64,000 nt of DNA, from positions 1 through 64,000 of the forward strand of contig JAFUKH010000047.1 of assembly GCA_017467845.1 (NCBI GenBank), given 5' to 3'. This stretch comes from Lachnospiraceae bacterium (lineage in GTDB: Bacteria; Bacillota; Clostridia; Lachnospirales; Lachnospiraceae). Shown here one piece after another: positions 46,791 to 56,820 of this stretch (position 1 is the stretch's first letter; each line of letters starts with the position of its first letter). The translations under genes and the position numbers were made by a program. The notes under the pieces were generated by a model that was given only the letters and a program-made list of their open reading frames with translations, made no database searches and had not been told where the DNA came from.

Positions 46791-49241
46791 ATGGATAAAG
46801 AATTACTTAAAAAGAGTATTATCAACAACGTTAAAACTTTATATCGTAAAGAGCTCTCAGAAGCTGACAGCCAGCAGGTATTTCAGGCAGTTTCTTATGC
46901 AATCAAGGATCAGATTATTGAGAACTGGATGGATACCCAGAAGGCATATGAAAAAGAAGACCCTAAGATGGTGTATTATATGTCCATGGAATTCTTAATG
47001 GGTCGTGCACTTGGCAACAATATGATTAATATGCTGTGTTACGACGATGTTAAGGAAGTATTGGAAGAATTAGGATTAGACATTAATGTCATCGAAGACC
47101 AGGAGCCGGATGCGGCTCTTGGTAACGGTGGTCTGGGAAGACTTGCAGCATGTTTCTTGGATTCACTGGCAAGTCTTGGATACCCGGCTTACGGCTGTGG
47201 TATCCGTTACCGCTATGGTATGTTCAAGCAGCAGATTAAGGACGGCTATCAGGTAGAAGTACCGGATAATTGGCTTAAGCATGGTAATCCCTTTGAGCTT
47301 CGTCGTCCGGAATATGCCAAGATTGTTAAGTTCGGTGGTTACGTAAATGCTACCGTAGATGAATATGGCAGAAGCAGATTCATACAGGAAGGATATCAGG
47401 CGGTTAAGGCAGTTCCTTTCGATTTCCCTATCGTAGGATATGGCAATAACATCGTAAATACTCTTCGTATCTGGGATGCAGAGCCACTGGAGTGTTTCCA
47501 ATTGGATTCCTTTGACAAGGGTGATTACCAGAAAGCAGTAGAGCAGGAGAATCTTGCAAGAAATATTGTTGAGGTATTATATCCTAACGATAACCACTAT
47601 GCGGGAAAAGAGCTTCGTTTAAAGCAGCAGTATTTCTTCGTATCGGCATCTGTTCAGGAAGCAGTAGAGAAATACATGAGAAAGCATGATGATATCAGAA
47701 GGTTCCATGAGAAGGTAACCTTCCAGCTAAACGATACCCACCCTACCGTAGCGGTTCCGGAGCTTATGCGTATCTTATTGGATGATTACTATCTTAGCTG
47801 GGATGAAGCTTGGGAAATAACTACCAAGACCTGTGCTTATACCAACCATACCATTATGGCAGAAGCACTTGAGAAGTGGCCAATTGACTTATTCTCCAGA
47901 TTACTTCCTCGTATCTATCAGATTGTAGAGGAAATCAATCGTCGCTTTGTAATAGAATTAGAGCAGAAGTATTCAGGCGTATACGGTGTGGATGTACAGG
48001 AGAAGATTCGTAAGATGGCGATTCTGTACAACGGTCAGGTGAAAATGGCGAACATGGCGATTATCGCAGGCTATTCCGTAAACGGCGTAGCAAGACTTCA
48101 TACCGAAATCTTAAAGAAGCAGGAGCTTCGTGATTTCTATGAAATGTATCCGGAAAGATTCAACAACAAGACCAATGGCATTACCCAGAGAAGATTCCTC
48201 CTTCACGGAAATCCTCTTCTTGCAGCATGGGTAACCGATAAGGTTGGAAACGGTTGGGTAACTGACCTTCCACAGATTGCAGGCCTTAAGGAATATGCAG
48301 ATGATGAAAATGCTCAGAAGGAGTTTATGGAGATTAAATATCAGAACAAGCTTCGTCTGGCAAAATATGTTAAAGAGCATAACGGAATTGATATCGATCC
48401 GAATTCTATATTTGATGTACAGGTAAAGAGATTACATGAGTATAAGAGACAGCTTCTCAATATCCTTCATGTAATGCATTTATATAATGAATTAAAGGCT
48501 AATCCGGGCATGGATATGTATCCAAGAACCTTTATTTTTGGTGCAAAGGCGGCAGCGGGCTACCGTAATGCAAAGCTTACCATTAAGCTGATTAATGCAG
48601 TGGCAGATAAGGTTAATAACGATGCTTCCATCGGCGGCAAAATCAAGGTTGTGTTTATTGAGAATTACAATGTTTCCAATGCAGAGATTATCTTTGCGGC
48701 AGCAGATGTATCTGAGCAGATTTCAACTGCAAGTAAGGAAGCATCCGGTACCGGTAACATGAAGTTTATGTTAAACGGTGCACTTACCATCGGAACCATG
48801 GATGGTGCTAACGTAGAAATCGTAGAAGAGGTAGGTAGCGAGCATGCATTTATCTTTGGTCTCAGCTCTGACGAGGTTATTAACTACGAGAATAACGGCG
48901 GCTATAATCCGATGGATATTATGAATAGTGATGAAGGAATCAAGAAGGTTCTTAATCAGCTCATTGACGGTACCTATTCACAGGATAAGGAATTATTCCG
49001 TCACTTATACAACTCATTGTTAAATACACTGAGTACCTCTAAGGCGGATACCTACTTCATCTTAAAGGATTTCCGTTCTTATGCGGAAGCGCAGAAGAAG
49101 GTAGATGCTGCGTATAAGGATACCAAGGGCTGGGCAAAGAGTGCTATCTTAAATGTGGCATCTTCCGGTAAGTTTACTTCCGACAGAACTATTCAGCAGT
49201 ACGTTGACGAAATTTGGCACTTAGACCGAGTAGTGCTCTAA
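46791..49241 (+). CDS. glgP: Glycogen phosphorylase
   Basis: Encodes 816 residues. It releases glucose-1-phosphate from glycogen or maltodextrin with pyridoxal phosphate. The PLP-lysine region EASGTGNMKFMLNGALTIGT, followed by MDGANVEI, lies near 655-680. N-terminal marks are YYMSMEFLMGRALGNN and LGNGGLGRLAACFLDSLASL, and VKRLHEYKRQLLN is present. Full-length for the family. It complements glgC/glgD 30 kb upstream. A terminator follows the stop. Confidence 0.97.
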   Translation: MDKELLKKSIINNVKTLYRKELSEADSQQVFQAVSYAIKDQIIENWMDTQKAYEKEDPKMVYYMSMEFLMGRALGNNMINMLCYDDVKEVLEELGLDINVIEDQEPDAALGNGGLGRLAACFLDSLASLGYPAYGCGIRYRYGMFKQQIKDGYQVEVPDNWLKHGNPFELRRPEYAKIVKFGGYVNATVDEYGRSRFIQEGYQAVKAVPFDFPIVGYGNNIVNTLRIWDAEPLECFQLDSFDKGDYQKAVEQENLARNIVEVLYPNDNHYAGKELRLKQQYFFVSASVQEAVEKYMRKHDDIRRFHEKVTFQLNDTHPTVAVPELMRILLDDYYLSWDEAWEITTKTCAYTNHTIMAEALEKWPIDLFSRLLPRIYQIVEEINRRFVIELEQKYSGVYGVDVQEKIRKMAILYNGQVKMANMAIIAGYSVNGVARLHTEILKKQELRDFYEMYPERFNNKTNGITQRRFLLHGNPLLAAWVTDKVGNGWVTDLPQIAGLKEYADDENAQKEFMEIKYQNKLRLAKYVKEHNGIDIDPNSIFDVQVKRLHEYKRQLLNILHVMHLYNELKANPGMDMYPRTFIFGAKAAAGYRNAKLTIKLINAVADKVNNDASIGGKIKVVFIENYNVSNAEIIFAAADVSEQISTASKEASGTGNMKFMLNGALTIGTMDGANVEIVEEVGSEHAFIFGLSSDEVINYENNGGYNPMDIMNSDEGIKKVLNQLIDGTYSQDKELFRHLYNSLLNTLSTSKADTYFILKDFRSYAEAQKKVDAAYKDTKGWAKSAILNVASSGKFTSDRTIQQYVDEIWHLDRVVL

Positions 49242-49255
49242 GTAGTATTAAGATT

Positions 49256-49280
49256 CGGGGGATTCTTCCCCCGGGTTTTT
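49256..49280 (+). terminator. Terminator after glgP
   Basis: CGGGGGA, loop TTCT, TCCCCCG, then GG and TTTTT. The AGGAGG of the next gene lies immediately after. Confidence 0.88.
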
Positions 49281-49292
49281 AGGAGGAGAGAA

Positions 49293-51614
49293 ATGATTGA
49301 ATTATTACAAGGAGGCGCGTACCTGGTAGGTGGAGGCACCGTAATCCCTGATTCGGCAGAAGCGACCGCAGCAGTAAAGGCTGCATCAGGCGTGGATATT
49401 ACAAAAGAGGATGCTAAGAAAAATACCATTGCTTACGGTATTTTGGCTGACCACAATACTTCCGGCAACATGGATAAGCTGAAAATCCGTTTTGACAAGC
49501 TTACCAGCCATGATATTACCTTCGTAGGTATTATTCAGACTGCAAGAGCTTCAGGCCTTCAGAAGTTCCCTATGCCCTATGTTCTTACCAACTGCCACAA
49601 TTCTCTTTGTGCGGTAGGCGGTACCATTAACGAGGATGACCACATGTTTGGCTTGTCCTGCGCAAAGAAGTACGGTGGAGTATATGTACCACCTCATCAG
49701 GCAGTTATCCATCAGTTTGCAAGAGAGATGCTTGCAGGCGGCGGTAAGATGATTTTAGGTTCCGACTCCCATACCCGTTACGGTGCTCTGGGTACCATGG
49801 CAGTGGGTGAGGGCGGACCTGAGCTGGTTAAGCAGCTTTTAAATCAGACTTATGATATTAATATGCCGGGCGTTGTTGGTGTATATATGACCGGTGAGCC
49901 TGTGAAGGGTGTAGGTCCGCAGGACGTTGCCCTTGCCATTATCGGTGCTGTATTTGCTAACGGCTTTGTAAAAAATAAAGTAATGGAATTTGTAGGTCCG
50001 GGAATCAGCTCTTTAAGTGCAGACTTCCGTATTGGTATCGATGTAATGACTACTGAGACTACCTGTCTTTCCTCTATCTGGAGAACAGATGATGAGGTGA
50101 AGGATTTCTACGATATCCATGGCAGAAGCGAGGATTACAAGGAATTAAATCCTGGCGCAGTTGCATACTATGACGGAATGATTATGGTTGACCTCTCTAA
50201 GGTTCGCCCTATGATTGCAATGCCATTCCATCCAAGTAATACTTACACCATTGAAGAGTTAAATGCCAATCTTATGGATATTCTGGATGAAACCGAGAAG
50301 CGTGCACTTGTATCCTTAGACGGTGCTGTAGATTTTAACTTAAAGAATAAGGTGAAGAACGGCAAGTTCATGGTTGATCAGGGTATTATCGCAGGTTGTG
50401 CAGGGGGCGGATTTGAAAACATCTGTGCAGCAGCAGATATCTTAAAGGGCAGATACATTGGTTCTGATGGATTTACCTTAAGTGTATATCCTGCTTCCAT
50501 GCCTGTATATATGGAATTAATCAGAAATGGCTGCGCAGCTACCATTTTAGAAACCGGAGCAGTGATGAAGACTGCGTTCTGTGGACCTTGCTTTGGTGCA
50601 GGCGACACTCCTGCCAATAATGCATTCAGTATTCGTCACTCCACCAGAAACTTCCCGAACAGAGAAGGTTCTAAGCTTCAGAATGGTCAGATTTCATCCG
50701 TTGCACTTATGGATGCGCGTTCTATTGCTGCAACTGCTGCAAATAAGGGCGTTCTTACTCCTGCAACCGACTTCGACGGAGATTTTGGTAAATATAAATA
50801 TCATTTCGACAGCAAGATTTATGAGAACCGTGTATTCGATTCCAAGGGCGTAGCAGATCCGGATGCAGAGATTCAGCTTGGACCAAACATCAAGGATTGG
50901 CCTGCAATGGGTGCATTGCCAGAGAATCTGATTCTCAGGGTAGTCAGCGAGATTCATGATCCTGTAACTACTACTGATGAGTTGATTCCTTCCGGTGAGA
51001 CATCTTCTTACCGTTCCAATCCCTTGGGACTGGCAGAGTTTGCCTTAAGCCGCAAGGATCCTGCTTATGTGGGTCGTGCAAAAGAGGTTCGGGCAGCTCA
51101 GGAAGCTTTGATGGAAGGTAAATGTCCTGGGGAGATGTGTCCGGAATTGGATTTGAAGAGTGTGTACGATGCAATCTCTGAGAAATTTCCGGAATTCCCC
51201 AAGTTGGTTGCTGAAGCCACATCGCAATTAGGTTCATTGGGCTTCGGTTCTACTATCTTTGCAGTAAAGCCGGGTGACGGTTCTGCGAGAGAGCAGGCTG
51301 CAAGCTGCCAGAAGGTACTTGGCGGTTGGGCGAATATTGCTAACGAATATGCAACTAAGAGATATCGTTCTAACTTAATTAACTGGGGTATGCTTCCGTT
51401 TGTAATTAAGGATGGGGAGCTTCCTTTCCAGAATTTAGACTACTTATTCTTCCCGGGAATCAAGGATGCTGTGGTAAATAAGGCAGCGACCATTAAGGGA
51501 TATGTAGTTAAGGAAGAGGGACTTAAGGAATTTGAAGTTACTTTAGGTGATTTAACTGACGAGGAACGTCAGATTATCTTAAAAGGATGTCTCATTAACT
51601 ACAACAGAGTTTAA
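49293..51614 (+). CDS. Aconitase-family hydratase (YbhJ-like)
   Basis: Encodes 773 residues. Aconitase-superfamily marks include [20 protein letters not shown] (substrate-binding), [19 protein letters not shown], and the 4Fe-4S cluster pair C430-G-P-C433 in [16 protein letters not shown]; the swivel domain is C-terminal. It aligns in outline with the E. coli YbhJ-type branch, whose substrate is unknown, rather than with true aconitase or LeuC. Next gene 18 nt downstream. AGGAGG precedes the ATG. Confidence 0.88.
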   Translation: MIELLQGGAYLVGGGTVIPDSAEATAAVKAASGVDITKEDAKKNTIAYGILADHNTSGNMDKLKIRFDKLTSHDITFVGIIQTARASGLQKFPMPYVLTNCHNSLCAVGGTINEDDHMFGLSCAKKYGGVYVPPHQAVIHQFAREMLAGGGKMILGSDSHTRYGALGTMAVGEGGPELVKQLLNQTYDINMPGVVGVYMTGEPVKGVGPQDVALAIIGAVFANGFVKNKVMEFVGPGISSLSADFRIGIDVMTTETTCLSSIWRTDDEVKDFYDIHGRSEDYKELNPGAVAYYDGMIMVDLSKVRPMIAMPFHPSNTYTIEELNANLMDILDETEKRALVSLDGAVDFNLKNKVKNGKFMVDQGIIAGCAGGGFENICAAADILKGRYIGSDGFTLSVYPASMPVYMELIRNGCAATILETGAVMKTAFCGPCFGAGDTPANNAFSIRHSTRNFPNREGSKLQNGQISSVALMDARSIAATAANKGVLTPATDFDGDFGKYKYHFDSKIYENRVFDSKGVADPDAEIQLGPNIKDWPAMGALPENLILRVVSEIHDPVTTTDELIPSGETSSYRSNPLGLAEFALSRKDPAYVGRAKEVRAAQEALMEGKCPGEMCPELDLKSVYDAISEKFPEFPKLVAEATSQLGSLGFGSTIFAVKPGDGSAREQAASCQKVLGGWANIANEYATKRYRSNLINWGMLPFVIKDGELPFQNLDYLFFPGIKDAVVNKAATIKGYVVKEEGLKEFEVTLGDLTDEERQIILKGCLINYNRV

Positions 51615-51632
51615 AGAAGAGGAAATAAAAGG

Positions 51633-52094
51633 ATGAAAGGTTTTAGACCAATTACCAATCCAATGCTCACCGGAGCAATGGAGTTAATGAAATCAAGTGA
51701 CACTATTGAGCATCGCGAGATGTTTGTGGGAGAAATGCTTCATGCGAAATTTCTTTCTCCTGTAGTAATTGACCCATTGCCGGAAGCTGATGAAAACGGT
51801 ATCAGTAAAATTGCAAAGGACGCAAGGATTCAGCTTCCTATGCTCACTGCTCCTGACGGAAAGCATTTCTTTATGGCTTTTACCGATTTGGATGAGCTTC
51901 AGAAGTGGAATAAAGAAGGCGGACAGCAGATTTTCGGATTTGATTTTGCGGATTATGTGGGAATGATTCGCAATGCGAAGGAAACCTGCAATGGTTTTGT
52001 AATCAATCCATACAGCCACAATGTGGTATTACCTTCTGAGTTTGTGGAAGCGATTGCAGAAAAGAATCCAAACATTTTTAAAGAAAAGAAATAA
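51633..52094 (+). CDS. SseB N-terminal-domain protein
   Basis: Encodes 153 residues, soluble. The SseB-like fold is suggested by DARIQLPMLTAPDGKHFFMA, FTDLDELQKWNKEGG, FDFADYVGMI and GFVINPYSHNVVLPSEFVE. In this family the domain appears as a stand-alone protein of unknown role. It sits 18 nt after the hydratase and is probably cotranscribed. Not related to type III secretion here. Confidence 0.85.
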   Translation: MKGFRPITNPMLTGAMELMKSSDTIEHREMFVGEMLHAKFLSPVVIDPLPEADENGISKIAKDARIQLPMLTAPDGKHFFMAFTDLDELQKWNKEGGQQIFGFDFADYVGMIRNAKETCNGFVINPYSHNVVLPSEFVEAIAEKNPNIFKEKK

Positions 52095-52124
52095 ACTTGT
52101 ATAGATTTCCAAAATCCTGTTAAC

Positions 52125-52155
52125 ACTACTCATAGAAGTAAATTCTATAGTAGTG
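52125..52155. promoter_or_regulatory. Stem-loop before the SpoIIQ-like gene
   Basis: CACTACTCATAGAA and TTCTATAGTAGTG pair over 13 bp with one bulged base. No T-run follows in the + direction. It could be a weak terminator or 5' leader structure. Confidence 0.4.
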
Positions 52156-52172
52156 AAGGGATGGAGGAATCT

Positions 52173-52973
52173 ATGAAAACTCAAAAAAATAACAAAAAAC
52201 CAAAGATGCTGAAGGAGAGAATTGTCATGATTGCTTCTTCAGCATTTGTTATGACAGCACTTACCGTTACCGGTTTATACATGAAGGACAAAAATGCGGA
52301 GAAACATGATAATGGTTACTCCATTGATTTGTCACAGATTGAGTCGGTACCGGAAAGTGAGCCCCAGGAGCTGGCTTTTTTAACTCCTTCGGAGGAGCTG
52401 CTGGAGTCAGCACCAATATCTGAAGATGCACTGGATTATGCACCGGTAGAGCCGGAAGAAGCTACGGAGCTTTCTGAAAGTGCAGAAGCAGTACCTTCAG
52501 AGGTGGAGCCCGAACCTGTTAACGGAGCGGAAGTAGTCATTGAGCAGGCACTGAATTTTTCGGCAGAGAATGGTCTGATTATGCCTACAGAGGGCTATGT
52601 GCTGATGCACTATAATATGGATAATACAGTGTATTTTGCTACCTTGGATCAGTACAAGTACAATCCGGCAGTAATCATCAGTGCGCCGGAGGGGGAACCG
52701 GTATATGCATGTGCAGATGCCCAGATTGTAAGTGTGTTCTCCAATGAAGAGATTGGCCAGAGTGTGATTATGGATTTAGGAAACGGATATCAGGTAACTT
52801 ATGGTCAGCTTCAGAATTTGTCCTGTGAGGTAGGGGATTATGTATCTGCAGGAGAAAAGATTGCGGAAATCAGTGCGCCAACCAAGTATTATAGCGTAGA
52901 AGGAAGCAACTTATACTTCTCCATGAGTGCCAACGGAGAATTGATTAATCCGGAAGAGATGCTCAGTGAGTAG
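52173..52973 (+). CDS. SpoIIQ-like membrane protein with degenerate M23 peptidase domain
   Basis: Encodes 266 residues from ATG 52173, preceded by GGAGG at 5 nt; an in-frame ATG at 52161 lies within that site. One N-terminal membrane helix (about 16-36) is followed by an acidic Pro/Glu/Ser-rich stretch (about 45-130) and a LytM fold (about 135-260). The recognisable strands are GEPVYACADAQIVSV, IMDLGNGYQVTYGQL and NLYFSMSANG. All zinc-ligand positions of M23 enzymes (HxxxD, HxH) are substituted, so it is probably a structural engulfment protein like SpoIIQ, which binds SpoIIIAH. Exact identity is inferred. Confidence 0.72.
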   Translation: MKTQKNNKKPKMLKERIVMIASSAFVMTALTVTGLYMKDKNAEKHDNGYSIDLSQIESVPESEPQELAFLTPSEELLESAPISEDALDYAPVEPEEATELSESAEAVPSEVEPEPVNGAEVVIEQALNFSAENGLIMPTEGYVLMHYNMDNTVYFATLDQYKYNPAVIISAPEGEPVYACADAQIVSVFSNEEIGQSVIMDLGNGYQVTYGQLQNLSCEVGDYVSAGEKIAEISAPTKYYSVEGSNLYFSMSANGELINPEEMLSE

Positions 52974-52981
52974 TTTTTAGG

Positions 52982-53010
52982 TTTACGCAAGAGAAAAAAA
53001 GAAGTATAAT
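52982..53010 (+). promoter_or_regulatory. Promoter immediately before the GH9-like lipoprotein gene
   Basis: TTTACG, 17 nt, TATAAT; the -10 ends only 9 nt before the ATG at 53020, so a transcript starting here would have almost no leader. Confidence 0.4.
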
Positions 53011-53019
53011 TATGAAGTT

Positions 53020-54348
53020 ATGAAGAAGAAAATAAGTAGGGGAATCTGTCTGGGAGCGGTAATGTGCTATCTGACCGGCTGTGGGAATGTGTCGGAGCAG
53101 AACACTGGCACCGGACAGATGGCGCCCGTTTCAGAGGAAAATACAATTACATATCAGCTTCTGGAAGAGCCGGAGCTAAATTATGAAGTTCCTGAGATGG
53201 TACCGGGACTATGCGTACCTTCAGGAGGGTATGATGTATCTGAGGACAAAATTGCCCATGTATACGGAAAGCTTTTGCCGGAGGAATTCCATCTTGTGGA
53301 GAGAGAGTCCGGAGATATGGTATATAAGGGTGCTTTTTCGGAGGTTACCTATCATAAAGATACGGCAACATATAGTGCAGTTGCAGATTTCAGTAATTTT
53401 ACTCAGGTAGGAGAATTTGTACTGCAGTGTGATTATCTGGGGTACTCTTACCCATTTTACATAGAGGAAAATTTGCAGGAAAATGCCTTGGCAGAGATGG
53501 TGGAAATGTTTCCGGAGCAGCTTGCAAAGTGTGAAGACTTGCAAAAAAGTGTGGATGGTGTCTTGCTTTTGCTGCTCTCCTATGAGTTTTACGGAGAGGT
53601 TTATGAGACGGAAACCGAAGAGACCCCTGCGGTGCTTTCAGCAGTGAAAAATTATGTGGAAGTACTTGCCGAAGCGGTGGAGGCGGAGGAGCCTAAGTTA
53701 GAATACGATCCGTACATGGTGGCTGCACTTTTGGCAAAGCATGGTCATACCTATCAGGCTTTTGATTGGAATGCCGGCAATGATGCAATTAAGCTGGCAA
53801 AAAAGCTTTGGAAAAAGGCGGAAAATGATGAGGAGCTTGCCTCGGAGTATGAAATTCTTGCGGCAGCGGAGCTCTATAGGGCCACAGGAACTTATAGCTA
53901 TCGCAAACTGGTGCAGGACTATTTTACCGCACAAATTGAAGAAGAGAAGGTGTTGACAAGTCATTATGATGTACTTGCTGCGCTCACACATTTTAAGACG
54001 GATTATAAGGTGAATCGCAGTCTTTGTAACACACTGATGGATGTAGTTTTAGACAGGGCAGAGGATGCTGTAGCATATATTTCTCTGGATAACCAGCTCC
54101 TTAGCAGTAATAGTAGAGAAGAGAAGCTGACGGAAATAATGTGGAATATGGTATATGTTTCTGTCGTAGAATATGTTATCACCAATTATGAGTACGGAGA
54201 TCTTTTAGAGAATCAGTATTTCTATTTGCAGGGACGGAATCCTGATGCATATGACTATGTAAATGAAATGGTTGTGGATAGTCCCGGGATGCAGGCAGCT
54301 TATATGATGATGCTCTGCGAGCATCTGGCGCATGATCATTTGGAATAA
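53020..54348 (+). CDS. Lipoprotein with degenerate GH9 cellulase-like fold
   Basis: Encodes 442 residues. The lipobox YLTGC has C21 as lipidation site. Residues about 60-155 resemble the Ig-like CelD_N domain of GH9 enzymes (YKGAFSEVTYHKDTATYSAV, GEFVLQCDYLGYSYPFYI). The helical remainder resembles a truncated (alpha/alpha)6 barrel, with YLQGRNPDAYDYVNEMV at about 400-416 matching the GH9 LGRNPxxxSYV motif. The catalytic DAGDY and HHR regions are not seen, so it is probably not an active glycosidase. It precedes ddl-murF by 17 nt and may act in the envelope. Confidence 0.6.
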   Translation: MKKKISRGICLGAVMCYLTGCGNVSEQNTGTGQMAPVSEENTITYQLLEEPELNYEVPEMVPGLCVPSGGYDVSEDKIAHVYGKLLPEEFHLVERESGDMVYKGAFSEVTYHKDTATYSAVADFSNFTQVGEFVLQCDYLGYSYPFYIEENLQENALAEMVEMFPEQLAKCEDLQKSVDGVLLLLLSYEFYGEVYETETEETPAVLSAVKNYVEVLAEAVEAEEPKLEYDPYMVAALLAKHGHTYQAFDWNAGNDAIKLAKKLWKKAENDEELASEYEILAAAELYRATGTYSYRKLVQDYFTAQIEEEKVLTSHYDVLAALTHFKTDYKVNRSLCNTLMDVVLDRAEDAVAYISLDNQLLSSNSREEKLTEIMWNMVYVSVVEYVITNYEYGDLLENQYFYLQGRNPDAYDYVNEMVVDSPGMQAAYMMMLCEHLAHDHLE

Positions 54349-54365
54349 AAGGAAGGTAAGCGAAG

Positions 54366-55409
54366 ATGAAGATAACAGTTTTAGCCGGTGGCATAAGTAC
54401 GGAGAGAGATGTATCTCTGGTAACCGGTTCTATGATTTATAAGGCGTTGAAGGAAGCAGGACATCAGGTGGCACTTATCGATGTGTATCTTGGTGTAGAG
54501 GATAAAGAAATCGAGACCAATCCGGCGTGTGCCTTTGATTCGTCAAGAGATTGGGCCAAGGAGATTCAGGGAATCAGTGCCCGGAATCCGGATCTTGAGG
54601 CTGTGAAGGCAATGAGACCGGATGGGGATAAGAATTTCTTCGGACCCAATGTAATCAGGCTCTGTCAGGAGGCTGAAGTGGTATTTATGGCACTCCATGG
54701 TGCTAATGGTGAGGATGGAAAGATTCAGGCATGCTTTGATTTGATGGGCATCTGTTATACCGGAACCGATTATGTCAGCTCAGCCATAGCGATGGATAAG
54801 AGTCTTGCAAAGGAGCTTTTCTACCAGCATGGAATTCCTACACCGGCAGGCATTCATTTGTCAAAGGGCGAGGAGGACCCTATGAGTGTTCCTTTCCCAT
54901 GTATCGTAAAGGCTTGTAATGGTGGTTCCAGCGTAGGTGTAGCCATCGCTAATGATGAGAATGAATATGAAAATGCGAAGGCAGAGGCATTCTGCTATGA
55001 CGATGATGTGGTAATTGAGCAGTTTATCAAGGGTAGGGAGTTCTCTATCGGGGTAATTGATGGTAAGGCACTTCCCATTATTGAGATTGCGCCGCTGGTT
55101 GGATTTTATGATTATAAGAATAAATATCAGGCCGGCTCTGCAGTAGAAACTTGTCCTGCGCAGTTGCCTGCAGATGTGACAGAGAAGATGCAGAAGACTG
55201 CTGAGAAGGTCTTTAAGGTACTTCGTCTAAAAAACTATGCCCGCATGGATTTTATGATGGACAAAGATTATAACTTCTATTGTCTGGAAGCAAATACCCT
55301 TCCGGGAATGACACCTACGTCACTTCTTCCTCAGGAAGCAGCTGCTGTGGGAATGGATTTTACCCAGCTTTGCGAGAAAATTATTAGTTTAGCTAAGAAT
55401 GGAAAATAA
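54366..55409 (+). CDS. ddl: D-alanine--D-alanine ligase
   Basis: Encodes 347 residues. ATP-grasp enzyme making the D-Ala-D-Ala dipeptide for peptidoglycan. N-terminal VLAGGISTERDVSLVTGSMI, then ALHGANGEDGKIQACFDLMG, PCIVKACNGGSSVGVAIA, and the metal/ATP region RMDFMMDKDYNFYCLEANTL, then PGMTPTSLLP. It is followed 3 nt later by murF, the ligase that uses its product. GGAAGG precedes the ATG. Confidence 0.96.
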   Translation: MKITVLAGGISTERDVSLVTGSMIYKALKEAGHQVALIDVYLGVEDKEIETNPACAFDSSRDWAKEIQGISARNPDLEAVKAMRPDGDKNFFGPNVIRLCQEAEVVFMALHGANGEDGKIQACFDLMGICYTGTDYVSSAIAMDKSLAKELFYQHGIPTPAGIHLSKGEEDPMSVPFPCIVKACNGGSSVGVAIANDENEYENAKAEAFCYDDDVVIEQFIKGREFSIGVIDGKALPIIEIAPLVGFYDYKNKYQAGSAVETCPAQLPADVTEKMQKTAEKVFKVLRLKNYARMDFMMDKDYNFYCLEANTLPGMTPTSLLPQEAAAVGMDFTQLCEKIISLAKNGK

Positions 55410-55412
55410 TCT

Positions 55413-56786
55413 ATGAAAAATATGACGCTGGAAAATCTGGCTCGGGTTACCGGTGGAAAACTGGTAAACGGGGCACATGCAAATTGTAAAATAGAGGCCG
55501 GTGGAGTGTATCTGGATTCCAGACAGGTACAGCCGGGAGATATCTTTATTGCTACTAAGGGCGAGCGCGTGGACGGCCATTCCTTTATCCCTTCCGTACT
55601 GGAGAAGGGCGCCCTTGGTGTAATCTGCGAGAAGGAACAGGGAGATATTACTGCACCCTACATAATTGTTGAGGATTCCTTTGAGGCTCTTAAGAAGGTG
55701 GGAGAATACTATCGGACCCAGATGGATGTCAAGGTGGTAGGAATCACCGGAAGTGTGGGTAAGACCAGTACCAAAGAGTTTATCGCGGGAGTGCTTTCGG
55801 AGAAGTATAACGTGTTGAAAACCCAGGGAAATTTCAATAACGAAATCGGTGTGCCACTGACCATTTTGCGAATCCGTGAGGAGCACCAGGTGGCTGTTCT
55901 GGAAATGGGAATCAATCATTTCGGAGAAATGAGCAGACTGACACAGATGGCAAAACCGGATGTATGCGTTATGACCAATATCGGTCAGTGTCATTTGGAG
56001 TTTCTGGGAAGCAGGGAAGGTATCTTAAAGGCAAAGTCGGAGATTTTTGAGTGTAGCAATCCGGATGGAGCTGTTGTGTTAAATGGTGATGATGATATGC
56101 TGCAGACTGTGTCTCGGGTACATGGTAAAAAGCCGGTAAGCTTTGGTCTTTCCGAAGGAAACTGCGTTTATGCTTCAGATATTCAGAACTTGGGGCTTTT
56201 TGGCAGCGAATTTGCCATACATATGGGCGAGAAATGCTTTGCTGTAAAGGTAAAGCTTCCGGGAGAGCACCAGATTTATAATGCTCTGGCAGCGTCCGCG
56301 GTAGCAGATTATCTGGGACTTAGTGAAGCGGAGATTGTTAAGGGAATCGCTTCTGTAGAACCCACGGCAGGAAGAAGTAATCTGATTCAGACTAAGGATT
56401 ATGTGGTGATTGATGATTGCTATAATGCCAATCCGGTATCCATGAGAGCAGCGATTGATTTACTGTCCACTGCGGTTACCAGAAAGGTGGCTATCCTAGG
56501 TGATATGTTTGAACTGGGAGAGCAGGAGCTGGAGATGCATGGTGGCATTGGTGCCTATGTAGCAGAAAAAGGGATTGATGTACTTCTTTGCGCCGGAGCA
56601 CTTTCTGCGGAAATGGCAAGTACTGCAAAAGAGAAAAGCTTAGTTACTAAGGTTCGGCATTATGAGACCCGAGAACACCTGATGGAAGACTTGATGAATC
56701 AGCTGGAAAAGGGGGATACGGTGTTAATCAAAGCATCCCACGGAATGGGCTATCAGAATATAGTTGAATATTTGGCTACAAAATAA
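55413..56786 (+). CDS. murF: UDP-N-acetylmuramoyl-tripeptide--D-alanyl-D-alanine ligase
   Basis: Encodes 457 residues. It joins D-Ala-D-Ala to the UDP-MurNAc-tripeptide, the last cytoplasmic step of the stem peptide. Marks: [20 protein letters not shown], Walker-type [14 protein letters not shown] near 111-124, [23 protein letters not shown], and [19 protein letters not shown] near the middle. It starts 3 nt after ddl. Confidence 0.97.
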   Translation: MKNMTLENLARVTGGKLVNGAHANCKIEAGGVYLDSRQVQPGDIFIATKGERVDGHSFIPSVLEKGALGVICEKEQGDITAPYIIVEDSFEALKKVGEYYRTQMDVKVVGITGSVGKTSTKEFIAGVLSEKYNVLKTQGNFNNEIGVPLTILRIREEHQVAVLEMGINHFGEMSRLTQMAKPDVCVMTNIGQCHLEFLGSREGILKAKSEIFECSNPDGAVVLNGDDDMLQTVSRVHGKKPVSFGLSEGNCVYASDIQNLGLFGSEFAIHMGEKCFAVKVKLPGEHQIYNALAASAVADYLGLSEAEIVKGIASVEPTAGRSNLIQTKDYVVIDDCYNANPVSMRAAIDLLSTAVTRKVAILGDMFELGEQELEMHGGIGAYVAEKGIDVLLCAGALSAEMASTAKEKSLVTKVRHYETREHLMEDLMNQLEKGDTVLIKASHGMGYQNIVEYLATK

Positions 56787-56791
56787 AATGA

Positions 56792-56820
56792 AGCTTCCTA
56801 CTTGGTAGGAAGCTCTTTTT
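56792..56820. terminator. Bidirectional terminator between murF and plsC
   Basis: AGCTTCCTAC, loop TTG, GTAGGAAGCT, then CTTTTTT. The plsC stop lies within the stem. Confidence 0.9.
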
